Of a stretch of 46,166 nucleotides of DNA, positions 21,476 to 29,859 are shown one piece after another. Under the pieces are notes generated by a model. It did no database searches, was not told the origin of the DNA, and saw only the letters and a list, made by a program, of their open reading frames with translations. The DNA comes from Verrucomicrobiota bacterium (GTDB lineage: Bacteria; Verrucomicrobiota; Verrucomicrobiia; Limisphaerales; UBA8199), in NCBI GenBank assembly GCA_003176045.1, contig PSRM01000154.1:1-46166 (forward strand), read 5' to 3'. The position numbers and the translations under genes were made by a program. Numbering within the stretch: the first letter of the stretch is position 1; each line of letters begins with the position of its first letter.

Positions 21476-22201
21476 TTGCTCGGCATCACCATTTTGGCCG
21501 CCGGCGCCTCCTCTCGCATGGGCCGCCCTAAGTTGCTCCTGCCCTGGGGCCGGACCTCGATCCTCGGTCACATCATCGGGCAGTGGCAAACTCTGGGCGC
21601 GAAGCAAATCCTCCTCGTGACTCGCCCTAACGATTCTGACCTTCATCAGGAACTCGCTCGATTAGGCTATTACCCTGAAGATCATCCCCAACCTCATTCG
21701 GCAAAAATCCCTCTCATTAACACCCCGCTTCAGCGGGGTGAAACTGCTCCATCGGCCGGACAAACCGCTTCAGCGGTTTTCCCCGAGCCTTCCGCAATCG
21801 AGAATCCCAACCCCGACCTCGGCATGTTCAGCTCTATCCAATGCGCCGCCCGCTGGGAAGGATGGAATTGCGCAATCCACTCCTACGCCATCGCCCTGGC
21901 CGATCAACCCCAAATTCGGACCGAGTCTCTGCGTCAGTTCCTCCGCTTTCACTCGGCAAACCCTGATGCCATTTGCCAACCTTCCTTCGAAGGCCACGCG
22001 CGACACCCTGTGCTATTGCCGAAACCCGCGTTCAACGAATTGAAAACCACGACGGCCTCAAACCTCAATGATTTCTTGCGCCTCATTGCCTTTCACAAAG
22101 TCCAATGCCCCATCAATGACCCCGGCCTGGCCTTCGATGTTGACACGCCAGAAGACTATGAGCGCGTGCATTCTGAACTTCAAAGCCAAGCGCCGCTTTA
22201 G
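21476..22201 (+). CDS. MocA/MobA-type nucleotidyltransferase (molybdenum cofactor cytidylyltransferase)
   Basis: A GT-A-fold nucleotidyltransferase that most likely adds CMP to molybdopterin for the hydroxylase encoded upstream. It has the signature LAAGASSRMGRPKLLLPWG, a LLVTR strand, the ADQPQIR motif with the metal-binding aspartate, and the closing DVDTPEDYERV. No good ATG exists. A TTG at 21476 is the best start, since the upstream in-frame codons to 21419 (RFNVFTFQRF) are translated TTTCAACG-like repeats. An insertion of about 25 residues after HSAKIPLI (NTPLQRGETAPSAG...) is encoded by two small GCTTCAGC palindromes near 21725-21780. The 3' end of the gene is duplicated downstream. Confidence 0.83.
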   Translation: MLGITILAAGASSRMGRPKLLLPWGRTSILGHIIGQWQTLGAKQILLVTRPNDSDLHQELARLGYYPEDHPQPHSAKIPLINTPLQRGETAPSAGQTASAVFPEPSAIENPNPDLGMFSSIQCAARWEGWNCAIHSYAIALADQPQIRTESLRQFLRFHSANPDAICQPSFEGHARHPVLLPKPAFNELKTTTASNLNDFLRLIAFHKVQCPINDPGLAFDVDTPEDYERVHSELQSQAPL

Positions 22202-22727
22202 TATCGCACCCGCGAAAGCCGCGCAAGGGAGTTGCGGACGGCCTCGTCCGCAAGGGCTTTTGGGTTGGAGGAGGAACTAGCCCGAATATTTCACGCCCGG
22301 AGCGCCGGGTGCGGGCACCCGGCCTACAGGGGCACCGTTTTGACTTGTAGGCCGCGTGCCTTCACGCGGCGCTCTGTCGGCGTCCTGAGCGGAGCGTGAA
22401 ATATGCGGGCTAGCGGACGAGGGCGTCCGCCACTCCGACCGCGCAAATAACCACTTGGATATTGCGGCTGTGTTCGGCACTGTCATTGCCGTTCGAATAA
22501 ACTGCGGCCCGCTCCTCGATTTTAGAGCCAAGCGCCGCTTTAGAATCGTACCCGCGAAAGCCGCGGAAAGGAGTTGCGGACGGCCTCGTCCGCAAGGGCT
22601 TTTGAATTGGAGGAGGAACCGGCGGACGAGGCCGTCCGCCACTCCGACCGCGCAATTAACCACTTGGATATTGCCGCTGTGTTCGGCACTGTCATGCCGT
22701 CCGAATGAACTGCGCCCGCTCCTCGAT
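22184..22727. repeat. Tandem duplication of the mocA-end/REP/acetyltransferase-start segment
   Basis: Copy 1 spans about 22184-22520, copy 2 about 22526-22727. Both carry the end of the mocA-like gene (AAGCGCCGCTTTAG), a REP doublet, the sequence TAACCACTTGGATATTG, and the GAATGAACTGC or GAATAAACTGC start region. Copy 2 holds the real ATG of the acetyltransferase gene, whereas copy 1 has ATA at that place. Copy 1 is longer only because of a 137-bp element (22277-22413). REP palindromes lie at 22234-22251, 22413-22430 (split by the element), 22576-22593 and 22622-22639. No gene is seen in this 500-nt interval. Confidence 0.9.
22277..22413. mobile_element. MITE-like element with 20-bp terminal inverted repeats
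   Basis: The left end CTAGCCCGAATATTTCACGC (22277-22296) and the right end GCGTGAAATATGCGGGCTAG (22394-22413) are inverted repeats with one mismatch. The element interrupts a REP doublet. The uninterrupted paralogous sequence lies about 340 nt downstream (22526-22727) and lacks it, which defines the insertion directly. CTAG at both ends could be a 4-bp target duplication or part of the ends. Inside is a second palindrome family (GCGCCGGGTGCGGGCACCCGG ... CGTGCCTTCACGCGGCGC), the same family as 28216-28289. No open frame is present, so it would need a transposase in trans. Confidence 0.8.
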
Positions 22728-23274
22728 TACTATTCGTCTTCTTCGCGGAAAATCCGAAGCTGTTGCCTGTGCCCGGATTGCTGCCGCCTCCGATCCGTGG
22801 CTGAGGCTACGGCGCAATTTGGCTTATGTTCTGAAGCAACTCGGCGATCCTCGCAAAGAGGCCCACGTCGCACTTTTGTCATCCGAGGATGTGGGCTCCA
22901 GGCCGCTGAAAGCTAAGCGAAAGAAAAAACTCGCCGCCGAGAGGCAGGCGCTCCCAGGTCGCGGTATCCTGGGCTTTATCATCCTCGACCAGAACGGACC
23001 GCTGGGCGGCTATATTCAAGCCATCGCGGTCCATCCTGATTGGCGGGGCAGGGGAATTGGCCGGGAGTTAATCGCCTTCGCTGAGAAACGCATTTTTCGA
23101 AAAAGCTCCAACGTCTTCCTCTGCGTCTCCTCCTTCAACAGCGCCGCTCAAAAATTCTATCGCCGCCTCGCCTACGAGCGGGTGGGCGAGCTAAAGGACT
23201 ACGTCGTCAAAGGCTACTCGGAAATCCTAATGCGCAAAAGCATTGGCCCTACAGGAAGGATTCACCGGCATTGA
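22705..23274 (+). CDS. GNAT-family N-acetyltransferase
   Basis: A 189-residue acetyltransferase. The acyl-CoA loop is VHPDWRGRGIGRELIAFAEKR (about 110-130), followed by the strand VFLCVSSFNSAAQKFYRRLAYERVG, typical of RimI-like enzymes. The N-terminal part (1-50) is a helical segment, and a lysine-rich insertion (AKRKKKLAAERQ) lies at about 72-83 before the beta strand GFIILDQNGPLGGYIQAIA. The start ATG at 22705 lies inside a duplicated segment, and the first ten codons are part of that repeat. The substrate is unknown. The small tail after YSEILMRKSIG is probably unstructured. Confidence 0.83.
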   Translation: MNCARSSITIRLLRGKSEAVACARIAAASDPWLRLRRNLAYVLKQLGDPRKEAHVALLSSEDVGSRPLKAKRKKKLAAERQALPGRGILGFIILDQNGPLGGYIQAIAVHPDWRGRGIGRELIAFAEKRIFRKSSNVFLCVSSFNSAAQKFYRRLAYERVGELKDYVVKGYSEILMRKSIGPTGRIHRH

Positions 23275-23388
23275 GTTTGGGAGGCATGGGAAGGATGGGA
23301 ATGATGGAGGAGCGGAGTCGATTATCCGAATAACCTTCCTAACCTCCACAGCCTCTCTACGCTCCTCACGCTCCACGCTCCGCCCGCT

Positions 23389-23835
23389 CTACGCCTTCTC
23401 TGCCACCTCGGCCGGCTCGTTCGGCTCAGCTTCAGCTTCGGCCGGGGTCGTCGCCGCCGACGCCGTTCCCGCGCCGCCTCCTCGCTCTTCCCTCTCCTTG
23501 ACCTGTGTCGCTCCCTTGCCCAGGCGCTTGCGCAGATAAGTCAGCTTGGCGCGGCGCACGGATCCTTTGCGCTCGACTTCCACCTTCTCCACCCGCGGCG
23601 AGTGAACAGGAAATACGCGTTCGACACCTTCGCCGTAGCTGATGCGGCGGACCGTGAACGTCTCGTTCAATCCGTGTCCCCGCCGGCCAATCACGACCCC
23701 GGAGAAAACCTGGATGCGCTCTTTGTCGCCTTCAACAACCTTGGTGTGTACACGCACGCTGTCACCGACAGCGAACGAAGCGCCGTCTTTGCGAAACTGT
23801 GCCGACTCAATTTTATCAAGCAATGCCTGGTTCAT
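23389..23835 (-). CDS. rplS: 50S ribosomal protein L19
   Basis: A 148-residue L19 with the standard core: [30 protein letters not shown], the [21 protein letters not shown] strand pair, [22 protein letters not shown] and [19 protein letters not shown]. An alanine-, glutamate- and proline-rich acidic tail of about 35 residues ([18 protein letters not shown]) extends past the usual end. It lies at the 3' end of the rpsP-khpA-trmD-rplS set. The protein sits at the 30S-50S interface. Confidence 0.97.
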   Translation of the reverse strand: MNQALLDKIESAQFRKDGASFAVGDSVRVHTKVVEGDKERIQVFSGVVIGRRGHGLNETFTVRRISYGEGVERVFPVHSPRVEKVEVERKGSVRRAKLTYLRKRLGKGATQVKEREERGGGAGTASAATTPAEAEAEPNEPAEVAEKA

Positions 23836-23941
23836 ACATCAAAACTCTTAATCTTATCATTCTTTTAATCTTAATCCCACATTTGTAGCAGCCGAGGTAA
23901 CGAGGCTCTAATTTCACTCATTTACTCACTAACTCGTTCAC
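23836..23941. repeat. AATCTTA and CACTCATT tracts between trmD and rplS
   Basis: AATCTTA-like units at 23845-23876, the 26-bp dispersed element at 23885-23910, then CTCATTTA/ACTCACTA-like units of about 8 nt up to the trmD stop. No gene. Confidence 0.65.
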
Positions 23942-24616
23942 TCACAAAAGGTCCGGTCGCCGTTCCCTCGTCCGCTGCCGCGCCTGTTCCAGCCGCCATT
24001 TGGCGATTTGCGCATGATTGCCCGAAAGCAACACTTCGGGCACTTTCATGCCGCGAAACTCAGCCGGCCGCGTATATTGCGGATATTCCAGCAACCCGTG
24101 GCTGAACGACTCTTCGTGCGCGCTTTGGTCGTCCCCCAGCGCTCCCGGCAGCAGCCGCGCGACCGCGTCAATAATCACCATGATCGGCAACGCGCCGTTC
24201 GTGAGAACATAATCGCCGATGGACAATTCGTCATCCGCCAATTCTTCACGCACCCGCTCGTCAAATCCTTCGTAGTGTCCTGACACCAGTAGCAAATCAC
24301 TGACTTGCGCCAACTCGGCCGCGATGGCCTGATTGAACGTCCGGCCCGCCGGCGACACCAAAATCACGCGCGTGCCTTCACGCGCCAAACTTTCCACTGC
24401 TTCAAAGATCGGTTCGGGCTTCAGCAACATTCCCGGCCCGCCGCCGAACGGACGGTCATCTACTGTCCGATGGCGATCATGCGCATAGTCGCGCAAATTG
24501 TGGATTTTCAGGTCCAGCAGCCCTGTGTCGCGCGCGCGCTTGATAATGCTCTCGTCCAGCGGCCCCGCGAACATCGCCGGAAACAACGTCAAAACATCTA
24601 TCTTCAGCCGCGCCAC
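23942..24616 (-). CDS. trmD: tRNA (guanine-N1-)-methyltransferase
   Basis: A 224-residue SPOUT-fold enzyme that methylates G37 of tRNAs with GG at positions 36-37, preventing frameshifts. It shows [11 protein letters not shown] at the start, [51 protein letters not shown] and the deep-knot motif [29 protein letters not shown]. The C-terminal domain carries the [15 protein letters not shown] tRNA-binding stretch. It is about 20 residues shorter at the C-terminus than E. coli TrmD. It lies in the conserved ribosomal set next to rplS. Confidence 0.97.
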   Translation of the reverse strand: MARLKIDVLTLFPAMFAGPLDESIIKRARDTGLLDLKIHNLRDYAHDRHRTVDDRPFGGGPGMLLKPEPIFEAVESLAREGTRVILVSPAGRTFNQAIAAELAQVSDLLLVSGHYEGFDERVREELADDELSIGDYVLTNGALPIMVIIDAVARLLPGALGDDQSAHEESFSHGLLEYPQYTRPAEFRGMKVPEVLLSGNHAQIAKWRLEQARQRTRERRPDLL

Positions 24617-24740
24617 ATCCTCAAAATCTTAATCTTATTCTTTCGCTTAATCTTACTCACCCAAGTGGCCCCCACGGATCATTGAACACAAGGCCACAGA
24701 CTACCCGTCATCAATCCATCATCCATCATCCATCATCCGC
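24617..24740. repeat. CTTAATCTTA and CATCATC tracts between khpA and trmD
   Basis: CTTAATC units at 24626-24660 and about four TCCATCA heptamers at 24711-24738. This is the place where rimM is found in most genomes. Here there is no open frame. Confidence 0.7.
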
Positions 24741-24986
24741 TTATCTGGCGGCCTGTTCCTCAACAATCTCCAGCGTGCAACGCAACCCCTGTTTCGCGCT
24801 GCCGGCCAGAAGGAGCGATCGGATGGCATTAATCGTCATTCCCTGGCGGCCAATGATTTTGCCGACGTCCTGTGGATGCAGCCGCAGCTCATATACAGTG
24901 GTACCTTCCCGTTCCACCGGCGTAATGGTCACATCGTCCGGATGTTGCACCAGCCCTTTGACTACGTATTCCAGGAAGTTCTGCAT
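24741..24986 (-). CDS. khpA: KH-domain RNA-binding protein KhpA
   Basis: An 81-residue single KH domain. The GxxG RNA-binding loop is in VGKIIGRQGMTINAIRSLLL. The N-terminus is MQNFLEYVVKGLVQHPDDVTITPVEREGTTVYELRLHPQDVGK, typical of KhpA/YlqC. In other bacteria KhpA pairs with KhpB to bind mRNA and sRNA and affects cell-division gene expression. It is the conserved neighbour of rpsP. The start is the ATG at 24986, and the preceding gap consists of AGTCAGT/GGTCTGT heptamers. Confidence 0.95.
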   Translation of the reverse strand: MQNFLEYVVKGLVQHPDDVTITPVEREGTTVYELRLHPQDVGKIIGRQGMTINAIRSLLLAGSAKQGLRCTLEIVEEQAAR

Positions 24987-25120
24987 AAAGAGTCAGTAGT
25001 CAGTGGTCTATTGTTAGTAGTTATTGGCTGCCTTCGGGCGGGGCACGCGGCCAGCTATATTTCCTGGAACTTGAGTCTGTGGTCAGTGGTGGTCTGTGGT
25101 CTTGTTATCGGGTGGTCCTT
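24987..25120. repeat. AGTCAGT/GGTCTGT heptamer tracts between rpsP and khpA
   Basis: Units such as AGTCAGT, AGTCAGT, GGTCTAT, TGTTAGT (24992-25022), and GTCTGTG, GTCAGTG, GTGGTCT (25074-25102). They occupy most of the 134-nt gap inside a ribosomal operon. Confidence 0.7.
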
Positions 25121-25378
25121 CTAGGCAGCCGCCGCAGCAGCTTTGGCGGCCCTCTTAATAAAGCTGGCCACTGTTTCACTGGGTTGCGCGCCTTTGCTCA
25201 GCCAATACTTCGCGCGATCCAGGTTGAGCGTGAAATTATCGGTCTTCTTTTCGGGCAGGTAAGTGCCCAGCTCCTCGATAAATCTGCCATCTCGTGGACT
25301 GCGTCCATCAGCCACAACGATGCGAAAAGCCGGCTTATTCCTGGCCCCGATCCGTTTCATGCGAATTTTAACTGCCAT
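25121..25378 (-). CDS. rpsP: 30S ribosomal protein S16
   Basis: An 85-residue S16. It has the canonical start [42 protein letters not shown], followed by [27 protein letters not shown], and an alanine tail. It heads the rpsP-khpA-trmD-rplS set. ffh, often upstream, is not present. An RlpA-like gene lies there instead, after 195 nt in which I see no gene. Confidence 0.97.
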   Translation of the reverse strand: MAVKIRMKRIGARNKPAFRIVVADGRSPRDGRFIEELGTYLPEKKTDNFTLNLDRAKYWLSKGAQPSETVASFIKRAAKAAAAAA

Positions 25379-25573
25379 AAATCGTGTTCAATCTGGCGGA
25401 CGCAACCCCACCGCGAACCGTTCGCTCCGGGATTGCGCCAAAAAGAGACGCAAAAACTAGACCGCGGGAGCCTCCTTGGCAAGCTCGCAGTTGGATTTTT
25501 TGGCGATGCGCCAGTTAGAGCGGGCCGGAGCGCCGAAGTCCGTTCCGGCGCGTTGGAAACCACTGATGGCCCT

Positions 25574-26059
25574 TTACTCGATGATTTCGAGCTTAACTGG
25601 GACCAGGCCGAGGTCGGGGGGAGCCAGGCGCTTGAACGGGGCCCGGGCAAGGTCAATAATGCGCCCTTCGCGCACCAACTCGTGCGCAGGGCCGCGGTCG
25701 GTAATAGTCACCCGAACGCTTCGGGCGGGTTGACCGGCGGTTTGCAGAGTGACGCGAACTCGGGTTCCGAGAGGGTAAAACCAGGAGGCAGCGGTAAACC
25801 TATCGGGGTTGAATTTCTTGCCGTTAGCCATGAGGCGCCCGCGATGGTCTTCGCCATACCAGGAGGCTGCGCCGAGAGAGGGAAAAGGATGCGCGATCTG
25901 TTGGCGGGCCAGCGCGTTGAAACTGACAGAGGCGATCAGGACGGGGGCGTGTGCTGCCTCATCCCGCTGAGCGGGAAGGCTTTCATTGGAGGGCGCCGCG
26001 AAAATGTTCCAAGCGATTAACCACAGAGCAATGACGAGTACCACGGGGCGCGGGTTCAT
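25574..26059 (-). CDS. RlpA-like septal ring lytic transglycosylase family protein
   Basis: A 161-residue exported protein. The signal peptide (VVLVIALWLIAWNIFAAPS) is followed by a linker and a double-psi beta-barrel domain (about 62-161). The RlpA motif is GAASWYGEDHRGRLMANGKKFNP, then FTAASWFYPLGTRVRVT, then VTITDRGPAHELVREGRIIDLARAPFKRLA. The conserved aspartate in TDRGP is the presumed catalytic acid of RlpA, which cleaves naked glycan strands of peptidoglycan. It has no SPOR domain. It acts in the periplasm or outer membrane in cell separation. Confidence 0.88.
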   Translation of the reverse strand: MNPRPVVLVIALWLIAWNIFAAPSNESLPAQRDEAAHAPVLIASVSFNALARQQIAHPFPSLGAASWYGEDHRGRLMANGKKFNPDRFTAASWFYPLGTRVRVTLQTAGQPARSVRVTITDRGPAHELVREGRIIDLARAPFKRLAPPDLGLVPVKLEIIE

Positions 26060-26060
26060 G

Positions 26061-26112
26061 CGAGGGTTGAGATTAAGATTAAGATTAAGATTAGGAGAAA
26101 GATTAAGAACAA
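26061..26112. repeat. GATTAA hexamer tract between rlpA-like and GT2 genes
   Basis: About five GATTAA units (26070-26096), then degenerate copies. The period is 6 nt here, unlike the 7 nt of most tracts. It lies in the divergent promoter interval. Related AATCTTA runs are at 23845, 24626 and 45430. Confidence 0.8.
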
Positions 26113-26204
26113 GCAGCCGAGCCGCCCAATGGGGTGTTTACCCCCAAGGCTTTTGCGGGATTGCCCCACTTTCTGGGAGCTTGCAGGTGTCCTATCGTTG
26201 CGGG

Positions 26205-27317
26205 GTGCGGACCAAAATTTACCTCTCGGTCGGTATTCTGGCCAGGAATGAGGAAAAGACGATTGGGGCAGCACTGGCATCGCTATTCAAGCAGAGCCTG
26301 TTCCCAAGACTCGCTGAGCGTGGGCTTTTCTGTGAGGTGCTGTGCGTTGCAAATGGCTGCACAGATGGAACGGAGCAGGTTGCGGCACGGGCGATTGGCG
26401 TGCGAGTCGAGGGCGCTCTCGATGAACCGGTGGGCAAGGTCGTCAGTCTGGCTGAGCGTGGGCGAAATAATGCCTGGAATCAATTTGTGCACCGCTTATC
26501 CGCCCGGGAGGCAGAGTATTTGGTCTTCATGGATGCGGACATTGTCCTGCGTGGCGTAGATACTTTGTGGAAGATGCTCGCGGCCCTGGAACAGGAGCCC
26601 TCCGCTCACGCCGCGGTGGATGTGCCACGCAAAGATCTGCTGTTCAAGCAGCGCAAATCCTTACGGGAGCGGCTTTCGCTTGCGGTTTCGCAGCTCACGC
26701 GCCACGCCCCCGCCCAATTGTGCGGACAGCTCTATTGCATCCGCGCCGAAGTGGCGCGCAAGGTTTATCTGCCGCGCGACCTTGCGGCCTGTGAAGACGG
26801 GTTTATCAAGTCGTTGCTTTGCACCGATTTCCTGGCCTGTGCCCTTACCCCGGAGCGGATAAGGCTGGCGGATGGGGCGGAGCACATTTTTGCCGCATAC
26901 ACATCCGCGGCCGATGTTTTCAGAAATCAAAAGCGCCAGGTAATGGGGCAGACCATTGTTCATATCTTGATAGACAATCACCTGAAGGAACTGCCAGAAA
27001 CACAGCGCGCCTGTCTTGCTGAGACGCTGCGCCACAGGGACGAAGCCGATCCTGCCTGGCTCAAACGCCTGATAGCCGACCACCTCAAGGAGCGGCGGTT
27101 TTTCTGGCGCCTCTATCCCGGCTTTATCCGGTATCCGTTCCGGAGGTGGCTGGCTTTGCCCGTCGCTAAGCGTCTTGTCTGCTTTCCAGCGGCAGTGGCA
27201 CGACTCGGTTTCAGCCTGGTCGCGGGGTTTGCAGCCTGGCAGATGCTGAAACGCGGATGCACCGATTATTGGCCACAGCCGGAAAGACAAGCGCTCACAT
27301 CGGCCGAGGTTGTTTGA
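26205..27317 (+). CDS. Family 2 glycosyltransferase
   Basis: A 370-residue GT2 enzyme. The nucleotide-sugar domain begins YLSVGILARNEEKTIGAALASL and has the DxD-like metal motif in FMDADIVLRG. VANGCTDGT and a C-terminal half with an amphipathic helix (YPFRRWLALPVAKRLVCFPAAVARLGF) suggest membrane association. The frame is open upstream to 25986, but that part overlaps the GATTAA repeat and the rlpA-like gene. The GTG at 26205 begins the fold and is the best start. It is first in a surface polysaccharide set of five genes on this strand. The acceptor and donor are not readable. Confidence 0.82.
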   Translation: MRTKIYLSVGILARNEEKTIGAALASLFKQSLFPRLAERGLFCEVLCVANGCTDGTEQVAARAIGVRVEGALDEPVGKVVSLAERGRNNAWNQFVHRLSAREAEYLVFMDADIVLRGVDTLWKMLAALEQEPSAHAAVDVPRKDLLFKQRKSLRERLSLAVSQLTRHAPAQLCGQLYCIRAEVARKVYLPRDLAACEDGFIKSLLCTDFLACALTPERIRLADGAEHIFAAYTSAADVFRNQKRQVMGQTIVHILIDNHLKELPETQRACLAETLRHRDEADPAWLKRLIADHLKERRFFWRLYPGFIRYPFRRWLALPVAKRLVCFPAAVARLGFSLVAGFAAWQMLKRGCTDYWPQPERQALTSAEVV

Positions 27318-27530
27318 CCACGGATAAACACGAATGAACACGGATATTCAAACATCAAACACCACTATTCAAACACCAAACACCACTATTCAAACACCAA
27401 ACACCAAACACCAAACACCAACGAGATCTCAAATTCCAAGCTCCAAACGATCCCAGCCGCGTTATGTGGTGTTTGGAGCTTGGTGTTTCTCTGGTGTGTG
27501 GTGTTTGGTGTTTGGTGTTTCCAACAAACC
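27318..27530. repeat. CCACGGAT-type and facing CAAACAC/GTGTTTG arrays
   Basis: The section begins with an about 10-nt repeat (CCACGGATAAACACGAATGAACACGGAT). Then come CAAACAC heptamers (27354-27460) and the complementary GTGTTTG arm (27465-27520). It reaches within 10 nt of the methyltransferase start. Confidence 0.85.
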
Positions 27531-27538
27531 TTAGGCAA

Positions 27539-28168
27539 ATGCACGGAACCGTTCCCCAAAAAATCGCGCGGGTTGTGACCGATCTCGTCCTCCACCCGCA
27601 ATACATTCCGCGCTGTGTGGCGCACAACGTGATTAACGGCAGGACGCCTTTGGATCTGGAGTTGCCCTGGTTTTCTTATGCCGCAATTGATTTCCTCCAA
27701 AAGTTCCTGCGACCGGAAATGAGCGTTTGTGAATATGGGTCGGGCGGTTCAACGTTGTTTTTCGCGCGCAGGGCGAAGTCGGTCATCTCGATAGAGGACA
27801 ATCCGAAATGGCATAGCCACGTTTCACAGCGTCTGAGGCAGCAAGGGATATCCAATGTCCAAATGGTATTGTGCCCGTTCGATTTCAGAAACCCGGCTGG
27901 CTTCGAACGTTCACAATACCTGGAGGCGATTCCCGACGAACGCTTTGACGTGATCGTTGTGGACGGAAGCGAGGAGTGGGAGCCGGTAAGGCCAATCTGT
28001 TTCCAAAAGGCGGAGGGCCGGGTCAAAGAGGGCGGAATCGTAGTCGTGGACGATTCCTGGCGATATCCTGAGTTGCGCAAATCGAATCGCGCCAGCCGGG
28101 TCCGAATCTTTCAAAGCGTAGGCCCCTGCCGGCCAGGCGTGACGAGCACAGATGTGTTTTTCTACTAA
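27539..28168 (+). CDS. SAM-dependent methyltransferase
   Basis: A 209-residue class I methyltransferase. The SAM-binding motif is SVCEYGSGGSTLFFA, followed by VISIEDNPKWHSHV (motif II acidic residues) and DVIVVDGSEEWEPV (motif IV region). The C-terminus is IVVVDDSWRYPELRKSN. The N-terminal 40 residues are helical. It probably methylates a sugar or another metabolite made in this cluster. The ATG at 27539 is used because the frame upstream is translated GTGTTTG repeat (VCGVWCLVF). Confidence 0.85.
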   Translation: MHGTVPQKIARVVTDLVLHPQYIPRCVAHNVINGRTPLDLELPWFSYAAIDFLQKFLRPEMSVCEYGSGGSTLFFARRAKSVISIEDNPKWHSHVSQRLRQQGISNVQMVLCPFDFRNPAGFERSQYLEAIPDERFDVIVVDGSEEWEPVRPICFQKAEGRVKEGGIVVVDDSWRYPELRKSNRASRVRIFQSVGPCRPGVTSTDVFFY

Positions 28169-28215
28169 GCATCGTAGTAGCCGGGAGGCCCTAATTCGGA
28201 ATTATCACAAGCCAA

Positions 28216-28289
28216 GGCGCCGGGTGAGGGCACCCGGCCTACACGAGGAATGGTTTGGCCTTGTAGGCCGGGTGCCCTCACCCGGCGCT
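28216..28289. repeat. Inverted pair of CGCCGGGTGAGGGCACCCGG palindromes
   Basis: The left unit (about 28218-28243) and its mirror (about 28262-28289) are near-perfect inverted copies around a GAGGAATGGTTTGGCC loop. The family also appears inside the MITE-like element (22301-22376), as halves at 35937-35965 and 33144-33176, and in frame in the TAXI receptor gene (44401-44428). Confidence 0.85.
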
Positions 28290-28309
28290 TGCTACGACGA
28301 AGTGATCCC

Positions 28310-29848
28310 ATGGGCACAAAAGCGCTATTCGGTCTGACGGTCTTGCCCGCGGCGATGCTTGGTTGCATTGTGCTGGCCTCGATTTCAAGGCGAGTGCGAG
28401 ACTTGTTTTTTGTTCTGCTGTTCTTCGCCTCGGCTGTGATCGAGCGGCAGGACGTGAACTTTGTGAGCCGCGAATGGTATCGGGGCAGCTCACGTGGATT
28501 CGAGGTATCTATTGCGGCTCTGCTTGCGGTGGGGGTTTTGTTTGGTTCGCTGTTTGGTCGGGTAGTATCGCGGTCCCGAAAAAGCGCTGAGGATTCTATA
28601 AACCGCCTAAAGGCGGGAGTACAAACGGAAGAGGGCGAGGTTGCCGCCGATGAAATACGACCGCGATCGCGCTTTTATATGCCGGCCAGTTTTGGGCTGA
28701 TGCTGTTATTTTTTCTTTATGCAGGCCTGAACGTGGCGATTTCCGATCCGCAGATTTTTGGCGAGTTCGAGTTGTTTAAAATGATCTGGGGGATCATTGT
28801 TTTCCTGGCTGCGGCGTTCTATGTGCGCGGCGAACGCGAATTGCGCCTGTTCGTCATCGGCCTGGCGATCGCTGTGGCGTACGAGGGCGCTCTTGCAGTG
28901 ACCCAGCGCTACTGGTGGCACATCCATCGTATTTATGGGACGATGGATGAATCGAACAGTCTTTCGATGTTTTTTTGCACCACCGCGCCGGTCTTCGTGG
29001 CTGCCTTCAACTCGAAGTTCCCTAAACTGCTTAAAGCTCTTTGCGCGCTGGCCTTGGCCCTGGCCGTGGTTGCGGAAGTTTTGACCATTTCCAGGGCGGG
29101 AGTGGTGACCATGGCCGTGGTAATTCTTGCCACGGCAATTGCGACCATGTCGTTCCAGGTGACTGGAAAGAGCGTTGCGATTGCCCTGGTTGCTATCCTT
29201 GCTGCTACAGGAGTAACGATCAAATCTTGGAAAACGCTCAGTACACGATTTGGAGAATCAACCCTCAAAGCAGAATATACGCAAAAGCGCAGTCAGGGCC
29301 GAGGCTATTACTTGCGCATCGCCGCCTTGATCGGGGAGGACACATTCACCGGTGTCGGGTTGAACAACTGGTCTTATTGGGTAAGCAATAAGTACGGGCC
29401 GAAACTTGGCTATCGGTTCACGCCCTACAAAGGCACGGACAAGATGCCGAGTAACAAAGTGGCCGAAGGAGCGAACCTGGACGATCCGCAAGCCGCCCCG
29501 GCGCACAACCTCGGAGCGCTGACTTTGGGTGAACTAGGCATTCCGGGCCTGGTTCTGTTCAGTCTGCTTTGGCTGCGCTGGTTTCAGATGGGAGCAAGCT
29601 TTCTCTGGCCGCGCTCGCCCGATCCCTTGCGCCGGCTGGCGATCGGAATTCTTTTCGGCCTCTGTGGCTTGTTCTTACAAAGCTTGACGGAATGGGCCTT
29701 CCGCCATCTGCCGATTTATTTCACCTCCCACGCCCTTTTGGGAACGCTGGCGGCGCTTTATCGGCTAAGAAAGCAAAGCAAACGCCAGATGATGCGGGTG
29801 CAAGTGGAGGAGGCCGTGATGATGAGGGCACAGGTCGTCGCTACATAA
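28310..29848 (+). CDS. O-antigen ligase/polymerase-like membrane protein
   Basis: A polytopic protein of 512 residues with about 11 predicted hydrophobic helices. The Wzy_C-type loop near 345-410 contains FTGVGLNNWSYWVSNKYGP and AHNLGALTLGELGIPGLVLF, which resemble the catalytic periplasmic loop of O-antigen ligases or polymerases (conserved H and E residues). It would join or polymerise polysaccharide repeats in the inner membrane. A repeat-coded insertion (NRLKAGVQTE) near residue 100 comes from a small CCGCCTAAAGGCGG palindrome. The start ATG at 28310 lies directly after the REP pair. Confidence 0.83.
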   Translation: MGTKALFGLTVLPAAMLGCIVLASISRRVRDLFFVLLFFASAVIERQDVNFVSREWYRGSSRGFEVSIAALLAVGVLFGSLFGRVVSRSRKSAEDSINRLKAGVQTEEGEVAADEIRPRSRFYMPASFGLMLLFFLYAGLNVAISDPQIFGEFELFKMIWGIIVFLAAAFYVRGERELRLFVIGLAIAVAYEGALAVTQRYWWHIHRIYGTMDESNSLSMFFCTTAPVFVAAFNSKFPKLLKALCALALALAVVAEVLTISRAGVVTMAVVILATAIATMSFQVTGKSVAIALVAILAATGVTIKSWKTLSTRFGESTLKAEYTQKRSQGRGYYLRIAALIGEDTFTGVGLNNWSYWVSNKYGPKLGYRFTPYKGTDKMPSNKVAEGANLDDPQAAPAHNLGALTLGELGIPGLVLFSLLWLRWFQMGASFLWPRSPDPLRRLAIGILFGLCGLFLQSLTEWAFRHLPIYFTSHALLGTLAALYRLRKQSKRQMMRVQVEEAVMMRAQVVAT

Positions 29849-29859
29849 ATGATTTTTTA

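Noticed and set aside
25079..26020. A 313-residue open frame on the + strand across rpsP and the RlpA-like gene
   Set aside because: It is antisense to two well-supported genes, has no recognisable domain, and its length is due to high GC content.
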